A stretch of DNA of 64,000 nt. Source: Diphasiastrum complanatum (Eukaryota; Streptophyta; Lycopodiopsida; Lycopodiales; Lycopodiaceae). The first letter of the stretch is position 1, and each line of letters opens with the position of its first letter. Both the position numbers and the translations under genes were made by a program. Below are positions 1-11,754 of the stretch, in pieces. Below the pieces are notes generated by a model. That model was not told where the DNA came from and ran no database searches. It saw only the letters and a program-made list of their open reading frames with translations. Location: positions 5,635,246 through 5,699,245 of the forward strand of contig CM055098.1 of assembly GCA_029204225.1 (NCBI GenBank), in the 5' to 3' direction.

Positions 1-147
1 CTCTTACTGCTTTGTCTGACTGTCTACTCTTCTCGCTTCTACAACCGCAAATAATTAAATTCTTTGTGTTCTCCTGCGTGATCCATTGCGATCCACGCAG
101 TGCACGCACCGAGGAGATTTCTACCACCATCTCTCAGCATGGTATCA
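1..147 (-). repeat. Probable copia family A LTR remnant
   Basis: The stretch around 85-115 (a gatccacgcagtgca core followed by a degenerate gagag region) resembles the family A LTR read in the same direction near 43850 and 45320. The match is short and diverged, so this is a tentative assignment. No gene is seen here. Confidence 0.3.
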
Positions 148-396
148 TGTCAATAATTAGATAAACAATATCAATCATTCACCATAAGCAATCACCACAA
201 GGAAGAAGAAGAACACACTCATTATCACTATATCACACTGAATATAAAAGTACAATAAACCCTGATAGAAGGAGAGATATAAAACTAGGAGTTGACTAAT
301 AGTCTAGCCTACAACTAATTACGACTGGTAACAGCTAGCAACAATTAAAGTACATCATGAACAATAACATATAAAGTTTATCATTGATTTCTAACA
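148..396 (-). repeat. Copia family B 3' LTR
   Basis: Read on the minus strand this 249-bp block starts TGTTAGAAATC and ends TTATTGACA, so it has TG...CA ends. It follows directly on a copia RNase H C-terminus and a purine-rich tract (TTGAGGGAGAG), which makes it a 3' LTR. The same LTR end precedes the primer-binding site at 14330, and the other half occurs at 27209-27308. Confidence 0.75.
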
Positions 397-512
397 CTCT
401 CCCTCAACAATAAATTACACTCTTCTATTTCTAATAGAGTGCGAAATTTTTCAAATTTACATCTACCTAAGGACTTAGTAAAAATATCTGCCACTTGATT
501 TTTGAATTTACA
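397..512 (-). pseudogene. Copia family B RNase H C-terminus (fragment)
   Basis: On the minus strand the block reads VADIFTKSLGRCKFEKF and then a short leucine-rich tail. VADIFTK is the typical end of Ty1/copia polyproteins, just after the RNase H domain. The frame runs into a purine-rich tract next to the LTR at 396. Everything upstream in the element is missing because family A LTR sequence takes over at about 514. It is a remnant with no likely function. Confidence 0.7.
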
Positions 513-513
513 A

Positions 514-835
514 AAAATGAAGAAACAAAACGTTTCTATTACCAAAGCTTTGCTAGCTTTCAGCCCTTAGACCTTCATGCTCCAAAAGATCAGGAAGATC
601 ATGCAAGTATCAAGAAGTACAAAAACCCTTAATCCGATACGATGACGTCAGCGGAAGAGTGTTGTCTGACCCACCTCTCTTGTCATCCATGATTAGTTAT
701 AGATTGTTTAGTCTATCTAATCTGGTGTGAGACTTTGAATGTATAAGATATATACAGTAGGAGATAGATACACACAGAATACATACTACTAAATAGAAGT
801 CCGCCTGCGAGCAAGACAAGTTTTGTAAGCAGGAT
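514..835 (+). repeat. Copia family A LTR fragment
   Basis: The start (atgaagaaacaaaacgtttc, then the aaagctttgctagctttca block) matches the RNase H/LTR junction of the copia A element at 55795-55840 and the reverse complement of 44420-44480. It also holds the tgacgtcagc and gatcatgcaagta blocks typical of this LTR. The right limit is approximate. Confidence 0.65.
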
Positions 836-3422
836 CTACAAAGATTCAAGAAGTCCGCTAATAAGCAAGACATTCCTCGTGTGTAGTGGGTTTCTCTCCT
901 TGCCTAACTTTGCAAACAATGTCGATTGTCGCACTGTCGAATCTGGAGAGTGGACATACTCTTGCTGGTACGCTTGTAAAGCCCGGTGGAAATCCACTGA
1001 TATCATCCAACTGTAGGGCTGATGGATGATTGGCCAATTTGGCGTATGGATTGTAATTTTGTCCATAGCCAATATCAAATCTTTCCATTTATTCCTTCTC
1101 GGCATTGGCACATAATAGGGATCTACCCGCAATTGGCGAGGGCTGGCCACATAACTCCTGATTGATTTCGGAGTTTTCTCAAAAACGATAATTCTCCATG
1201 TCGGCTGCTCTCCCAATGTAGGTATTTTGTCCACTTCTTTGCCAGCCTCTATCTCGAAGGTCTTGAACTTAAGGACTCATGCGAATGTTGCTTTAAGAAA
1301 TACTGGATCTGGTCCTCGACGCTGATGGGCCTTCTGAATAGCAGTGTGGTCCTTGATGAGGATGGACCCGCTTGCATTGTCGGTAAAACTGGCGGTTGTT
1401 CTTGTAGTTCTGCAGCTCCCCCCTGGTCCATGCCCGAATCCAGCCCTGTATCCATTGGTACATCCTCTTGGCGCGTAGGGGAGAATTGCTGCATAACCGG
1501 TACGGGGATTTGTGGTCCGGCTTCCAACACTTGAGCGACTGCTTTTTCATAGGCGCTGATGGTTTCTTTAGCCTTTGCCAACTCAGTTGAAGCTGCTCCT
1601 TTGAACCTGTCAAAGCGGCCTTAGAATCCCTGAAGGGCCACTTTGTACGTTTCCACTTTCTTGAACAAATATGCGATCTCCGTCGGAGTGACCGGATGAT
1701 CTGGTATTTGCGTCTGAAGATACGCATCACGCTCAAGGGTGGTCGCATCCAATTCACCTTGGAGACATGTGCGATCCTGCTCCGCCATCTATAGTCGACC
1801 CTTTAGCAGTTGCACTTGTTGCTTTGCATCCTGCATGACCTTGTCCACCTGATCATGTGCGGTTGTCAGAGCATTTTGCAGGGAGCTGATGTATCCTTCC
1901 AGACGATCAGCATGTTGTTGTGCCATCTTCTTTTCAGCTTCAGATTTGTCTTCGTGCTGCTTGGCGATCTTCAATTCTCTATCCACTTGGACAATCTTCT
2001 GGCTGATGAGAGTGTTTTTCGATCCCAGATCTAAAATTCTCTGCTCCATTTCTTTTTTCTTGTCAAGCATAGACTGGATCACTTGCGCAAGGCTTGAGAC
2101 CAAACCGAGAGCATCACCAGAATCTATTGTCATGGAGGTGGCAGCAGCAGGAGGACCTGATAAAACTGTCCTTGGTTGGCGTGAAATAGATGCTGATACT
2201 TCTTCTTCTTCAAAAACATCTTCTTCTTCAAAACCCTCAGGCACGGTGGCGTCGAACCGCTTCAGTGATTTCGCAGCTTGGTCGACCCGAAGTGTGGCTG
2301 GGCTATCTTCAGCTTGAAATTGCTGGCTTGAGTCTTCAACACCGACAGTAGTGTCATGGATTTGTTCGAATCCTCTTCCAGAGGATTGAAGTTCAGAGGG
2401 CGCAGGGCTCTGGGGCATTTCAAAAACTTCAGAGGCCCCAAGGGGATCGGAATCATCGAACATATCCATGAAATACTGCGTGTTTGGTGATATAGCCTCG
2501 GTGTGCGGGGGTGAGGCAGCCTGGGCAGCTGTGATGGGAATGGTAGCCCCAATGGTCACAAACTGTCCTTGTGTGGAAGCAGAGACGAGGGCAGCATCAG
2601 AGGCGGGGGAAATAGGAAGCTCAATGCGAACAACAACAGGGGGTGGAAGCGCAACTGACAATGTATGCCTAGTACGACGGCGTGACGCGGAAGGCGAGTC
2701 AGGAGTGACGATCTCGCTTCGTGGACGACGTCGACTATGTGAACTTTCCAGGTGAGAGACGGCTAGAAGAGACAACAAGAAATCGGCAGCGAACTGATGC
2801 TTAGTATTGCTCTTAATAGCTCGTTGGAGCTCACCAGAAACAGTTTTGAACCAGTTATATGGTTCAAGAGGGGCCTTGGCTATCTTGGTATAGAACTCAA
2901 CTATCCTATGGAGGATCTGTGAAGTGATACGGTCTTTCTTGAGGTTGCCAACCATCAGGAAGTTATTCAGTAGCTGGACAGCAGGTGGATGGAAGGCTCA
3001 GTGATGGCATCGAGGAGGTAACCATCATTAGTCCAATGCCAAGATCGTTGGTTAAGTCGATGTAAGGCTTTATGGCTTGTTTGGCTTGCTTATGGTTGGA
3101 TGAGGCTTGTGTTCCAGATGCTATACCTATGGCAACAAGGACGGCCTCGATGACGTGCACCTTGTGTGTTGCTCCCTGAAAGGTGATATAAAATTTGGAT
3201 TTCTCTTCCTTCCACGTACTGAAGGCAAGAGTGATGAAATCCATGTTGATTCTCCCAGAAAAGGCTCTCTCATGAATACCCATTGCGGTAAGCAGAGGCT
3301 TCGCAAGGGTCATCCACTGAGTGACCATGCTTGTGCTAGGAAGTATCATAATGTCCGTCACAGATGGGACATCATGATAGATAGTATAACGCGGAGATTG
3401 GGAAGTATATGTGGAAGACATG
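836..3422 (-). pseudogene. Unrecognised long coiled-coil protein, broken
   Basis: I do not recognise this family. A start codon at 3422 opens a frame beginning MSSTYTSQSPRYTIYHD. The coding trace then passes through a frame change near 2965-3030, a long open stretch (2955-1789), another change near 1760, a stretch to about 1249, and a last one to 836; together they would give a protein of roughly 850 residues. The N-terminal part looks globular. The middle is Pro/Ser-rich with an arginine patch (SRRRPRSE) and an acidic run (EEEDVFEEEE). The region about 2100-1600 is heptad-like coiled coil rich in K, E, Q and L. The C-terminal part again looks globular (rich in W, P and Y). There are no RT, integrase or DDE motifs. 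Since it lies between retroelement pieces, an accessory or gag-like protein of a mobile element is possible, as is a decayed host gene. Confidence 0.5.
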
Positions 3423-3763
3423 ATGATCAAAAATGAAAAGTAAGACGTGCGAAAGTATATCAGAAAGCAGTTCAGGAAGTTTGGAAAGCTTTGGTCGCGG
3501 GAAAATTTCGCAAGAGCTTCGCTAGCACAAGTGAGGAATGAATCGAATTCAACCAACTTATAGGTGAATTTGGTGGGTCCATTACACTGAATACTAGTTT
3601 GGTTGGTCAATTTTGAACAAAAATTTGCAGGCATGTACAGTATTGTGAAAATAGACTATAAAAATCTCGAGGAAGATTTCTGGGGATCTGAACCTATCAG
3701 GCGAACATTTTTCAAGGCTGGAGAAGGATGATCCTTCACCCAGGAGGGTCCTTTGCCCAAGCA
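3423..3763. other. Non-coding flank
   Basis: No gene or repeat recognised. It would be the upstream region of the broken coiled-coil gene and ends in cccaagca, which borders the LTR element on its left. Confidence 0.4.
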
Positions 3764-4979
3764 TGTAGCGCAGGCATCACAAAGGGAGCCGGGAACCATG
3801 ACTTAGCTTCCCAGCCTTCAACTCTTGCCATCCAAACCCACTTGACATACAAGTAGCCAACTCGCCAACAACGATCAGACTTAACCAACTTGAAGTTCCG
3901 AAAACCAACATTGAGATCCAACCTGGCGCCATGCCAGATCGGGGGTCCCGATGTGGGTGACTTCCCTCCAAGCAAGCCGCCCGACATACATCAAACTTAA
4001 CCAACTCGAAGCTTCGTTACAAACTAGTAACATCCATTCCAAGCAAGCGGTCTGACTTACATCAGACTTAACCAACTGAAAACTTCATCATGAGCGCTGG
4101 AAGCCAACCTGGCGCCACGCCAGACTGGACAGCCATAAACAGGTAACTTGCACCCAAGCAAGCCATCCAACTTAGCCGACAGGTTAGAGCCCGTTTCCCA
4201 AGAGCTTAACCCATTCACGTTCATGCAAGGAACACTCAGAACCACAAGCCGCGACAGATATGGAAACAACCAGTTCCTGGACCAAATAGTCCCGACAGCA
4301 TACCGTTGGCGCCACGGACCGAATGGTCCCAACGGCATGCCGTTGGCGTCCCGGGATACGACCCTTAGCTATGTGCCAACTTAAAAATTTGGAAGCGGCC
4401 TTACAACTGGCACTTTTACCGAACACTGAAATCCAGAAGGTAATCAGAGTCAGTTTGAGAAAAGTCCCACTTTATTGATAAATCTGAGAAGGTTACATTT
4501 CAAGTGTGTGACCGACCCTAGTCTCCGAGGCGCTAGCATGCCAAGGCGAGAGCCATGACAACATTCCAACAAGGGAGGCTGAGACTTGGTTGGAGCTCGC
4601 CCTAAGTCGCAACCCGCACTCCCCTATAGTATTGGTGTGATTCGGCACCCCCCTCATACCAAGTACTCTACCCAAGCTGGTAAAGCACATTTTTCTCTCT
4701 CTAGGATTTTCTCTTTCTAGAAAGTCATTTTCTCTCTCTAGATTTTATTGATCCCCATGTTTCCTTTAATCATGCCTAGATCGTGTGAGGTGATTGCACA
4801 TCGATCTGAGCTCTTTGGACTCCGCTAGAACCGATCAAAGATTTTTAGCCATAGGAACTTGGCGCCAGCTGGATTCTGGTCACAGTGGCGCCGGGAGCAG
4901 CAGGGGCGCTGCTGGCGCCGGGGACATAGCTGGCACCGATGGCGCCGGAAGTAAAGCTTGTAAAGGTAGCTTTACAACA
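3764..4979 (-). repeat. 3' LTR of the non-autonomous element
   Basis: Nearly identical to 7555-8771 along its whole length by eye, with scattered substitutions. It contains gcc-rich ggcgccg repeats near its minus-strand start and a ctctctctag-rich block around 4690-4740. Confidence 0.9.
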
Positions 4980-4993
4980 TCCACCCCACCCTT
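4980..4993 (-). other. Polypurine tract
   Basis: On the minus strand the 14 bases read AAGGGTGGGGTGGA, directly before the 3' LTR start. This is the expected place and composition for the plus-strand priming site. Confidence 0.75.
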
Positions 4994-6310
4994 ATAAAAT
5001 CCGATGTCCTCATCAGATGTCAGATTAAAGTAAAGGTGTCTCCCAATTAAAATAACTATACATTTAAGCTACTTGGCACAGTACTCAATTTACTGGTCAC
5101 TTTTTATTAACATTGAAGCTGGCACACCACAAGTCGGAGGCTCAGCTCTTTGTACTGAAAGATTACATAACTTGAAAATATATCTTTGTCTGGGAAAAGC
5201 ATAGATTTGATATCGCTTTCGTAAAACCCAAAAATCTTATTAACTGGTGACAGAGGCCTTTCTTTGAAGTGTTTGCCCCTGTCACTTCTGACTTTCGACT
5301 TTGGAACTCCTTTGAGCTCCTGATTTGTCCTTGATGCATTTTGTGTTGAGCTCCCTGAGCTCTAGATTTGTTCAGTTCCGCACAGGTATCAGGGCTCCCT
5401 GAGCCAAAGGATTTATCGTTTGATTGCCCACTTTATGGTTCACTCCTTGCCTTGTTGCTTCTGCACCTTGATTTCTCTCCTTGTCCCAGCCTGATCTTGA
5501 TACTTTTCCATCTTGGCTCTTTAAGGTAGGCAAAGATTGAGTACTCCGCAATGCACCTCTCACTTAGCTTGAAGTAGCTCTTTGAATCAGCCCAAATGTA
5601 ACCATTGACCTCGTGGAAAGCCAAAGGGTCGCACCAGTTTGATCCGCATCCGAACTATCTCTTCGCGTTTGTTTGAAGCACCATGTCCGTCGCGCAAAAC
5701 TTGACTTTCACAATTCCATCACTGGTCAGTTGCCTCACAATCAAAACAAGAAGTGTACATCGAGCTTGGCTTCAAGTAGCTCTCTTTGAATCAGACACAT
5801 GCACCCAGAGTTTGCACTAGTCCGATCTCAACGCGAACTGTCCCTTAGCGTCCGTTCGAAATACCAAGTCTCTCATGCAAGACTCAACTTTCACAGTTCC
5901 TTCATTGATCAGCTGCCTTACACGTAACACAAGCCAGCGTCTTAAATGTTTCCTCATCATTGCTAGTCCAGAGAAAGCCTATAACAAACTTTCCTTTCCA
6001 CAACAAAAACTTGTCAACTTATTAGGTCCAAAGTTCGCCAGTCTCCTCGTGTGAGTATGGCTAGGTCACCTTGAATTTGCCCCCATTTTGATCAACTTTC
6101 ATTCAAAATTTGCCCCAAGAGAGAGGTGTGTGTGATAGTTCCCCTCCACTTATAAAATCAGTTAATCGGACTTAGAGTAGAGTTCTTCGGACAAAAAGCC
6201 TTTCCAACACTTTGCTTCCCATCTGCTAGGATTATGGTTCGATCCAACTTCTTGCCAATCTCTGAAGAGGATCCTAGTCTTTCCCTTTTGAGGAAAAATC
6301 CAACTGATAC

Positions 6311-6812
6311 TGGATATCACCCATGCTCAGTGAGTTTCAGTTCCGAAGGTGGTCGTCCCAAAATGAAGACCAACTGCTCCATAGAAGATCTCCCCTGAAA
6401 TTGCCCTTTCCAACTTTTGACTTCCTGCTTGCGTCTGGTGGGCGTTATCACAAATGAAACTAACCCAAGAAACATGCTAGCCATCCATCCTTTGCAAACA
6501 TTGAGTCGTTTCGTTGCCGTTCACGTGCGAGTACTTGAACTGCAAATCCGCCCCACAGATTCTGGATATCACCCATGCTCAGTGAGTTTCAGTTCCGAAG
6601 GTGGCCATCCCAAAATGAAGACTAACTCCTCGATAGAAGATCTCCCCTGAAATTGCTCTTTCCAACTTTTGACTTCCTGCTTGCGTCTGGTGGGCGTTGT
6701 CGCAAATAAAACTAACTCAAGAAACAGGCTAGCCATCCATCCTTTGCAAACATTGAGTCGTTTCGTTGCCGTTCACGTGCGAGTACTTGAACTACAAATC
6801 CGCCCCACAGAT
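6311..6812. repeat. Tandem duplication, 252-bp unit, 2 copies
   Basis: The block starting tggatatcacccatgctcag recurs 252 bases later with only scattered differences. It lies in the internal, non-coding part of the LTR element. The rest of 4994-7540 holds no gene that I can see. Confidence 0.85.
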
Positions 6813-7540
6813 TATGTAGTCCTCTTTGTTTGATGGTATCAGCCTTCAAAAGAAAAGGTTCCTTCTCAAGCCATCAGCTCCTTGTGTCACAAGTAATCAT
6901 GCAAACCAGGCAAAGCACGAGTACTAAGACTCACCACGAATACATACAAGTAAGACACTCAGGCAGGTTTACTAACAAGTAACAAAGACAAGGTCCCCCT
7001 TTGAGATGGTCATGCCAATGGACCTTTGCCTGGCCACGCCCATACAAATCGATCACGGAATCAGCCCACATAGGACACCCCTCCAACTATCCGTGCTTTT
7101 ACCATTAAGCAGCACATTGCCTCAGTCATGCCCCACCACTTTTTGGTCGATAGCCCTTATAGCTAAACGATCGGCAGCTATCCCGCACCGGCAGCTAACC
7201 ACCCGAATTCGAGCAGCATCTCTGTATCAATGGTTAATCCGTACAGTTCGAATATGTCGCCCCGCACCCCACAAGGTACAGACCGTGCTTTCACCTCCCT
7301 AGGCAGCACTTTGCCTCATCCGTCCTACGTGCAGACAGTGCCAGGCCCGAACCGCGAGAACTGACCGTGCTTACACCTCAAGGGCAGCACCTTGACTCAT
7401 CAAGTCCCCCGTTCTGTCGACCACCCCGACCGTGGACGCACCCGTGCTTACACTGTGGACAGCACCTTGCACAACAGTTGTCTTGATGAACCCCAAACCG
7501 TGGCCATTTCCTAAGATCCGCATAGCTGACCGGCCAGTCG

Positions 7541-7552
7541 GCTCTGATACCA
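7541..7552 (-). other. Primer-binding site (initiator Met tRNA type)
   Basis: gctctgatacca on the plus strand is TGGTATCAGAGC on the minus strand, two bases after the end of the right-hand LTR. This fixes the orientation of the element. Confidence 0.85.
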
Positions 7553-7554
7553 CA

Positions 7555-8771
7555 TGTAGCGCAGGCATCCCAAAGGGAGTCGGGAACCACGACTTAGCTT
7601 CCCAGCCTTCAACTCTTGCCATCCAAATCCACTTGACATACAAGCAGCCAACTCGCCAACAACGATCAGACTTAACAAACTTGAAGTTCCGAAAATCAAC
7701 ATTGAGATCCAACCTGGCGCCATGCCAGATCGGGGGTCCCGATGTGGGTGACTTCCCTCCAAGCAAGCCGCCCGACATACATCAAATTTAACCAGCTCGA
7801 AGCTTCGTTACAAATGAGTAACATCCATTCCAAGCAAGCGGTCTGACTTACATCAGACTTAACCAACTGAAAGCTTCGTCACGAGCGCTGGAAGCCAACC
7901 TGGCGCCACGCCAGACTGGACAGCCATAAACAAGTAACATCCACCCAAGCAAGCCATCCAACTCAGCCGACAGGTTAGAGCCCGTTCCCCAAGAGCTTAA
8001 CCCATTCACGTTCATGCAAGGAACACTCAGAACCACAAGCCGTGACAGATATGGAAACAACCAGTTCCTGGACCAAATGGTCCCGACAGCATACCGCTGG
8101 CGCCACGGACCGAATGGTCCCGACGGCATACCGCTGGCGTCCCAAGATACGACCCTCAGCTATGTGCCAAGTTAAAAATTTTGAAAGCGGCCTTACAACT
8201 GGCGCTTTTACCGAACACTGAAACCCAGAAGGTAATCAGAGTCAGTTTGAGAAAAGTCCCACTTTATTGATAAATCTGAGAAGGTTACATTTCAAGTGTG
8301 TGACCGACCCTAGTCTCCGGGGCGCTAGCATGCCAAGGCGAGAGCCATGACAACATTCCAGCAAGGGAGGCTGAGACTTGGTTGGAGCTCGCCCTGAGTC
8401 GCAACCCGCACTCCCCTATAGTATTGGTGTGATTCGGCACCCCCCTCATACCAAGCACTCTACCCAAGCTGGTAAAGCACATTTTTCTCTCTCTAGGATT
8501 TTCTCTTTCTAGAAAGTCATTTTCTCTCTCTAGATTTTATTGATCCCCATGCTTCCTTTAATCATGCCTAGATCGTGTGAGGTGATTGCACATCGATCTG
8601 AGCTCTCTGGACTCCGCTAGAATCGATCAAAGATTTTCAGCCATAGGAACTTGACGCCAGCTGGATTCTGGTCACAGTGGCGCCGAGAGCAGCAGGGGCG
8701 CTGCTGGCGCCGGGGACATAGCTGGCGCCGATGGCGCCGGAAGTAAAGCCCGTAAAGGTAGCTTTACAACA
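7555..8771 (-). repeat. 5' LTR of the non-autonomous element
   Basis: Partner of 3764-4979, almost the same length (1217 versus 1216 bp). It ends on the right at gctttacaaca, next to the flank cccaagta. Confidence 0.9.
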
Positions 8772-9355
8772 CCCAAGTACTGTCATAAATGCATTTCTTC
8801 AAAATATGAACCTATGGCCAATCTTATTTTGAAATTTTAAGACCATCTAGCATGTCAAAGGTTCATAATGAGGGTAAGGTGCTCGACAAAGGTTCCCAAA
8901 ATGGCATATTGCTGATCATTCGCCTAGCTCCAAAAATGGATTTTTTCTGGCCAAGAACATTCGCTCACCTCAAATTAAATAAATCTGGAGTGGATGTACA
9001 TTCCGAGAGCTCAGCAAAGGTTTCTGACACTGTATAGGCAACATCTGACCAAAACAAGAATTTTCTAAGTCATTTTTTTATCAAGAATATTGTTCTTCCT
9101 TTTGCCCATGCTGATGACTTTTCTAACTTTTGCTCATCAGTCTTTTCTCATTTTTATTTTTTTTACTGTCTCTTTCAAAAAAAATCTAAACAATCAAATA
9201 TTGAAAACAACAAATTGAAAAACAAATAATTTAAAAAATACAGCATCTTGACCATAAACCAGTTGAAAAGTCCCACAAAAAGGCCTAAGTCCTTTTATTA
9301 ACTTGTAACTAATCAAATAACTATGTGATCATCGGGTTGGACTTACACACGCAGG
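8772..9355. other. Non-coding, AT-rich flank
   Basis: Beyond the presumed target duplication (8772-8779) I see no gene, repeat unit or element motif. Confidence 0.4.
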
Positions 9356-9660
9356 GTGCCAAATCCCTCTCACTTATTAACTAGGATTAGGGTTGTCTTG
9401 GGATCTGCAAACCCTTCAACATCGTGGGAGAGCGCTGCTTCTCTCACGCCAACGCGATGTGTGGGTCTGTCATACAGCGCACGAAAAGCAAGAGGATCAA
9501 TAGATGATATTGTAGCTATTACACACATATCACTCTTATTTTAGTTTGATCTTGAATGAATTATTGTTTGCCATCGCTTGTGTATCTCATTCACTCATTT
9601 ATCAATTCCGCACACTGGTTCAGTTTGTGTTGAATGCTGAGTTAATCTAAAATGTAGAGG
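9356..9660 (+). repeat. Copia family A LTR remnant
   Basis: The part from 9545 (gatcttgaatgaattattg ... cattcactcatttatcaatt ... ggttcagt) is the reverse complement of 17890-18003 inside the minus-strand family A LTR. The earlier part shares the ctctcacgccaacgcg block with other family A LTR copies. Confidence 0.6.
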
Positions 9661-9744
9661 CTACTTACTTGCTTATGGATACAAGTGTCCTTTGAGGATG
9701 ATTCACTTGATCTCATAAGAAGTTTACACATTCCTTCAACAAAT

Positions 9745-10118
9745 TCGAGTCGTTCCGAAACTTCAAGTCTTAAAAAATTCGAGTCGTCCAAAAAATTCGA
9801 GTCGTCTGAAAATTTGAGTCTATCCAGAAATTCGAGTCTTTTCAAAAATTTGAGTCGTTCCAAAAATTCGAGTCCCAAAAATTCGAGTGGTTTCAAAAAT
9901 TCAAGTTGTTCAAAAAATTTGAGTCATTGGAAAAATTTGAGTCATTGGAAAAATTCGAGTCGTTCGAAAAAAATTGAGTCGTTGGCAAAATTCGATCATT
10001 TGAAAAAATTCGAGTCGTTGAAAAATTCGAGTCATTGGAAAAAATCGAGTCATTGAAAGAATACGATCCTTTGGAAAAATTCAAGTCTTTCCAAAAATTC
10101 GAGTCGTTCCAAAAATTT
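9745..10118. repeat. Minisatellite, unit about 14-19 bp (aaaaattcgagtcgtt)
   Basis: More than twenty imperfect copies of a ttcgagtcgtt/caaaaa motif follow one another. Unit length varies by a few bases. The apparent ORF (repeated S-K-N-S-S) is a by-product of the repeat. The same motif in reverse complement forms the array at 26270-26895. Confidence 0.85.
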
Positions 10119-11170
10119 GAGTGGCATTCCCCTGACAGAAAGAGTGTTTCTGGACAAACGCCGTCGGAATTGAGCTACAAATGGTCCCGTGGGTTCGTGT
10201 CAAGCACACGGACCTGTGGACATCTCCCGTCCGAGGTTCTGACTATTTTCTATTGAATCCGACCAATTCCTGGCTCGACAGGCCTAGAATTCTAGAATTA
10301 CGTTTAGGGTTTCTATTTCAGACGCACGTTTTGCTGTGAGTATTGAACTGTTTGGAGCCCGGTTTAGTCATGTGGGTTTGTCTCGACGTGCAGCACGAAA
10401 TGGAATAGACGATTTGAAAAATGGACTCTGTTCAACGACACTGGACCAGTTCTTGGGGATGTTGAAAAATAGTCCATTTAGTGGGATTCCCCTCGACAGA
10501 AACGGCGTTTCTGGACAAACGTCGTCGGAATTGAGTTGCAAATGGTCCTGCGGGTTTGTGTCGAGCCCACGAACCTGTGGACACCTCCTGTCCAAAGTTC
10601 AGACCGTTCTTTACTGAATTCGACCAATTCCATTTATTGTGCCCTAATGGCGTTCCTTCCAACACGAAGAGCATTTTCAGGCAAACAACATCGAAATCAA
10701 ACTGTAACTGGTCCAATGGGTTCGTGTCGAGCAAACGAACTTGTAGCCACCTTCCGTCTGAAGTTTTGGGGGGTTTCAACCGGATTTGACCAGTTTTTGG
10801 TCCTACATGCATAATTTCCCTATACTACTTTCAGAGTTTTTGGCTCGGACGCACGTTTTTAAGTGAATATTGGACAATTTGGAACCTTGTTTGGTGTTGC
10901 GGGTTTGTCTGCACGTGCAGCACAATATGAAATAGATGGCAGGCAAAACAGACTTAATTCGGATATTGGACCACTTATCAGGAATGCCAAAAAGTAGTCC
11001 ATTCATTGTGCTCTAATGGCGTTCCTTTCGACATGAATGATGTTTTCAGGCAAACGACATCGGAAGTGAACTACAGCTGGTCCAGTGGGTTTGTGTCGAA
11101 CACACGAACTTCTAGCCACCTTCCGTTCAAAGTGTTCATCAGATCTGGACTTTTCACCCAATTATTGTGT
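10119..11170. repeat. Diverged tandem repeat (units about 360 and 170 bp)
   Basis: The anchor gacagaaacggcgtttctgg and its relatives occur near 10133, 10490, 10662 and 11025, each followed by a caaacg..atcgga..gagctacaa..tggtcc..tgggttcgtgtcgag..acgaacctgt block. A second anchor (ggacgcacgttttnngtgaatattg) occurs near 10320 and 10847. Spacings of about 357, 172 and 363 bases suggest a higher-order array that has lost parts. No coding signal. Confidence 0.65.
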
Positions 11171-11640
11171 TATAGCAAATGGGTTCACTAGCCAGAGAAA
11201 AGAGCAGAACGAAAAACAAAAACAAACACTCTCCGAATGCGTGGAATTAACTTCTATGTGGCTGCCTTCGAAGTCCGCTCTGATCACAACAATATTTGGT
11301 TGAGAGATTATGCAGCTGGATCTCCAATCTATTGTTATCCAATCACCTTCCATGTAGGTCACACACGCACATTTTGTCTGGGTGGCCTATGTGCTTTGAG
11401 CAGGTAGTAGTGAGTCGGGTCGGAATAGATGATGTCTCCTATTTTACCCTGCGGGAGCTTATCAAAGAAGCTCGCTGCCAAGCTAGAAAGATGTGCAATG
11501 TGTCCTTCTCAAGGATAGGACTATCCAATGAATTTCTTTTCTCATGTTACGTTGATGGTGTGTGAGAAAAAATGCAATTATGCCGATCTCTCCTCCTGGG
11601 CGGATGTCGTGAGGCCCGATCGAGAGACAGACCTGCCTCA
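11171..11640. other. No recognisable feature
   Basis: Unique-looking sequence between the tandem array and the (GA)n tract. No ORF with a recognisable domain. Confidence 0.3.
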
Positions 11641-11643
11641 GGC

Positions 11644-11646
<3 letters not shown>

Positions 11647-11718
<72 letters not shown>
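11647..11718. repeat. (GA)n microsatellite
   Basis: About 36 uninterrupted ga units, followed by a G-rich and then a T-rich stretch. Long R-E or S-L ORFs here are artefacts. Confidence 0.95.
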
Positions 11719-11722
<4 letters not shown>

Positions 11723-11754
11723 GGGGAGTGGGGAGTTTTTTTTTAAATGCGTGT

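Larger units (their letters stand above)
3764..8771 (-). mobile_element. Non-autonomous LTR retrotransposon, complete, no genes
   Basis: Two direct repeats of 1216 and 1217 bp (3764-4979 and 7555-8771) bound a 2.6 kb internal region. Read on the minus strand each LTR starts TGTTGTAAAGC and ends GCGCTACA. The right-hand LTR is followed, after two bases, by TGGTATCAGAGC, the usual initiator-Met tRNA primer site. The left-hand LTR is preceded by a purine tract, so the element runs right to left. The flanks are cccaagca on the left and cccaagta on the right, a likely target duplication with one change. The internal region has no ORF with retroelement motifs, so the element must depend on another element's proteins. 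Large internal non-coding space and long LTRs fit the LARD/TRIM-like class in general terms. Confidence 0.88.

Noticed and set aside
3736-4384. ORFs repeated at 3736-4384 and 7371-8129
   Set aside because: They are duplicated because they lie in the two LTRs of one element; no domain, and the start positions run across the LTR borders.
9745-10118. CRISPR-like array
   Set aside because: Unit and spacing are too short and variable, there are no unique spacers, and the genome is eukaryotic.
9642-10256. ORFs within the 9.7-10.3 kb minisatellite and at 26284-26774
   Set aside because: Repetitive S-K-N-S-S/F-S-N-D peptides follow from the repeat unit; both strands are open.
10119-11170. Coding gene family (repeated G-F-V-S-S peptides)
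   Set aside because: The apparent peptides change frame between units and have no common start; the DNA repeat explains them.
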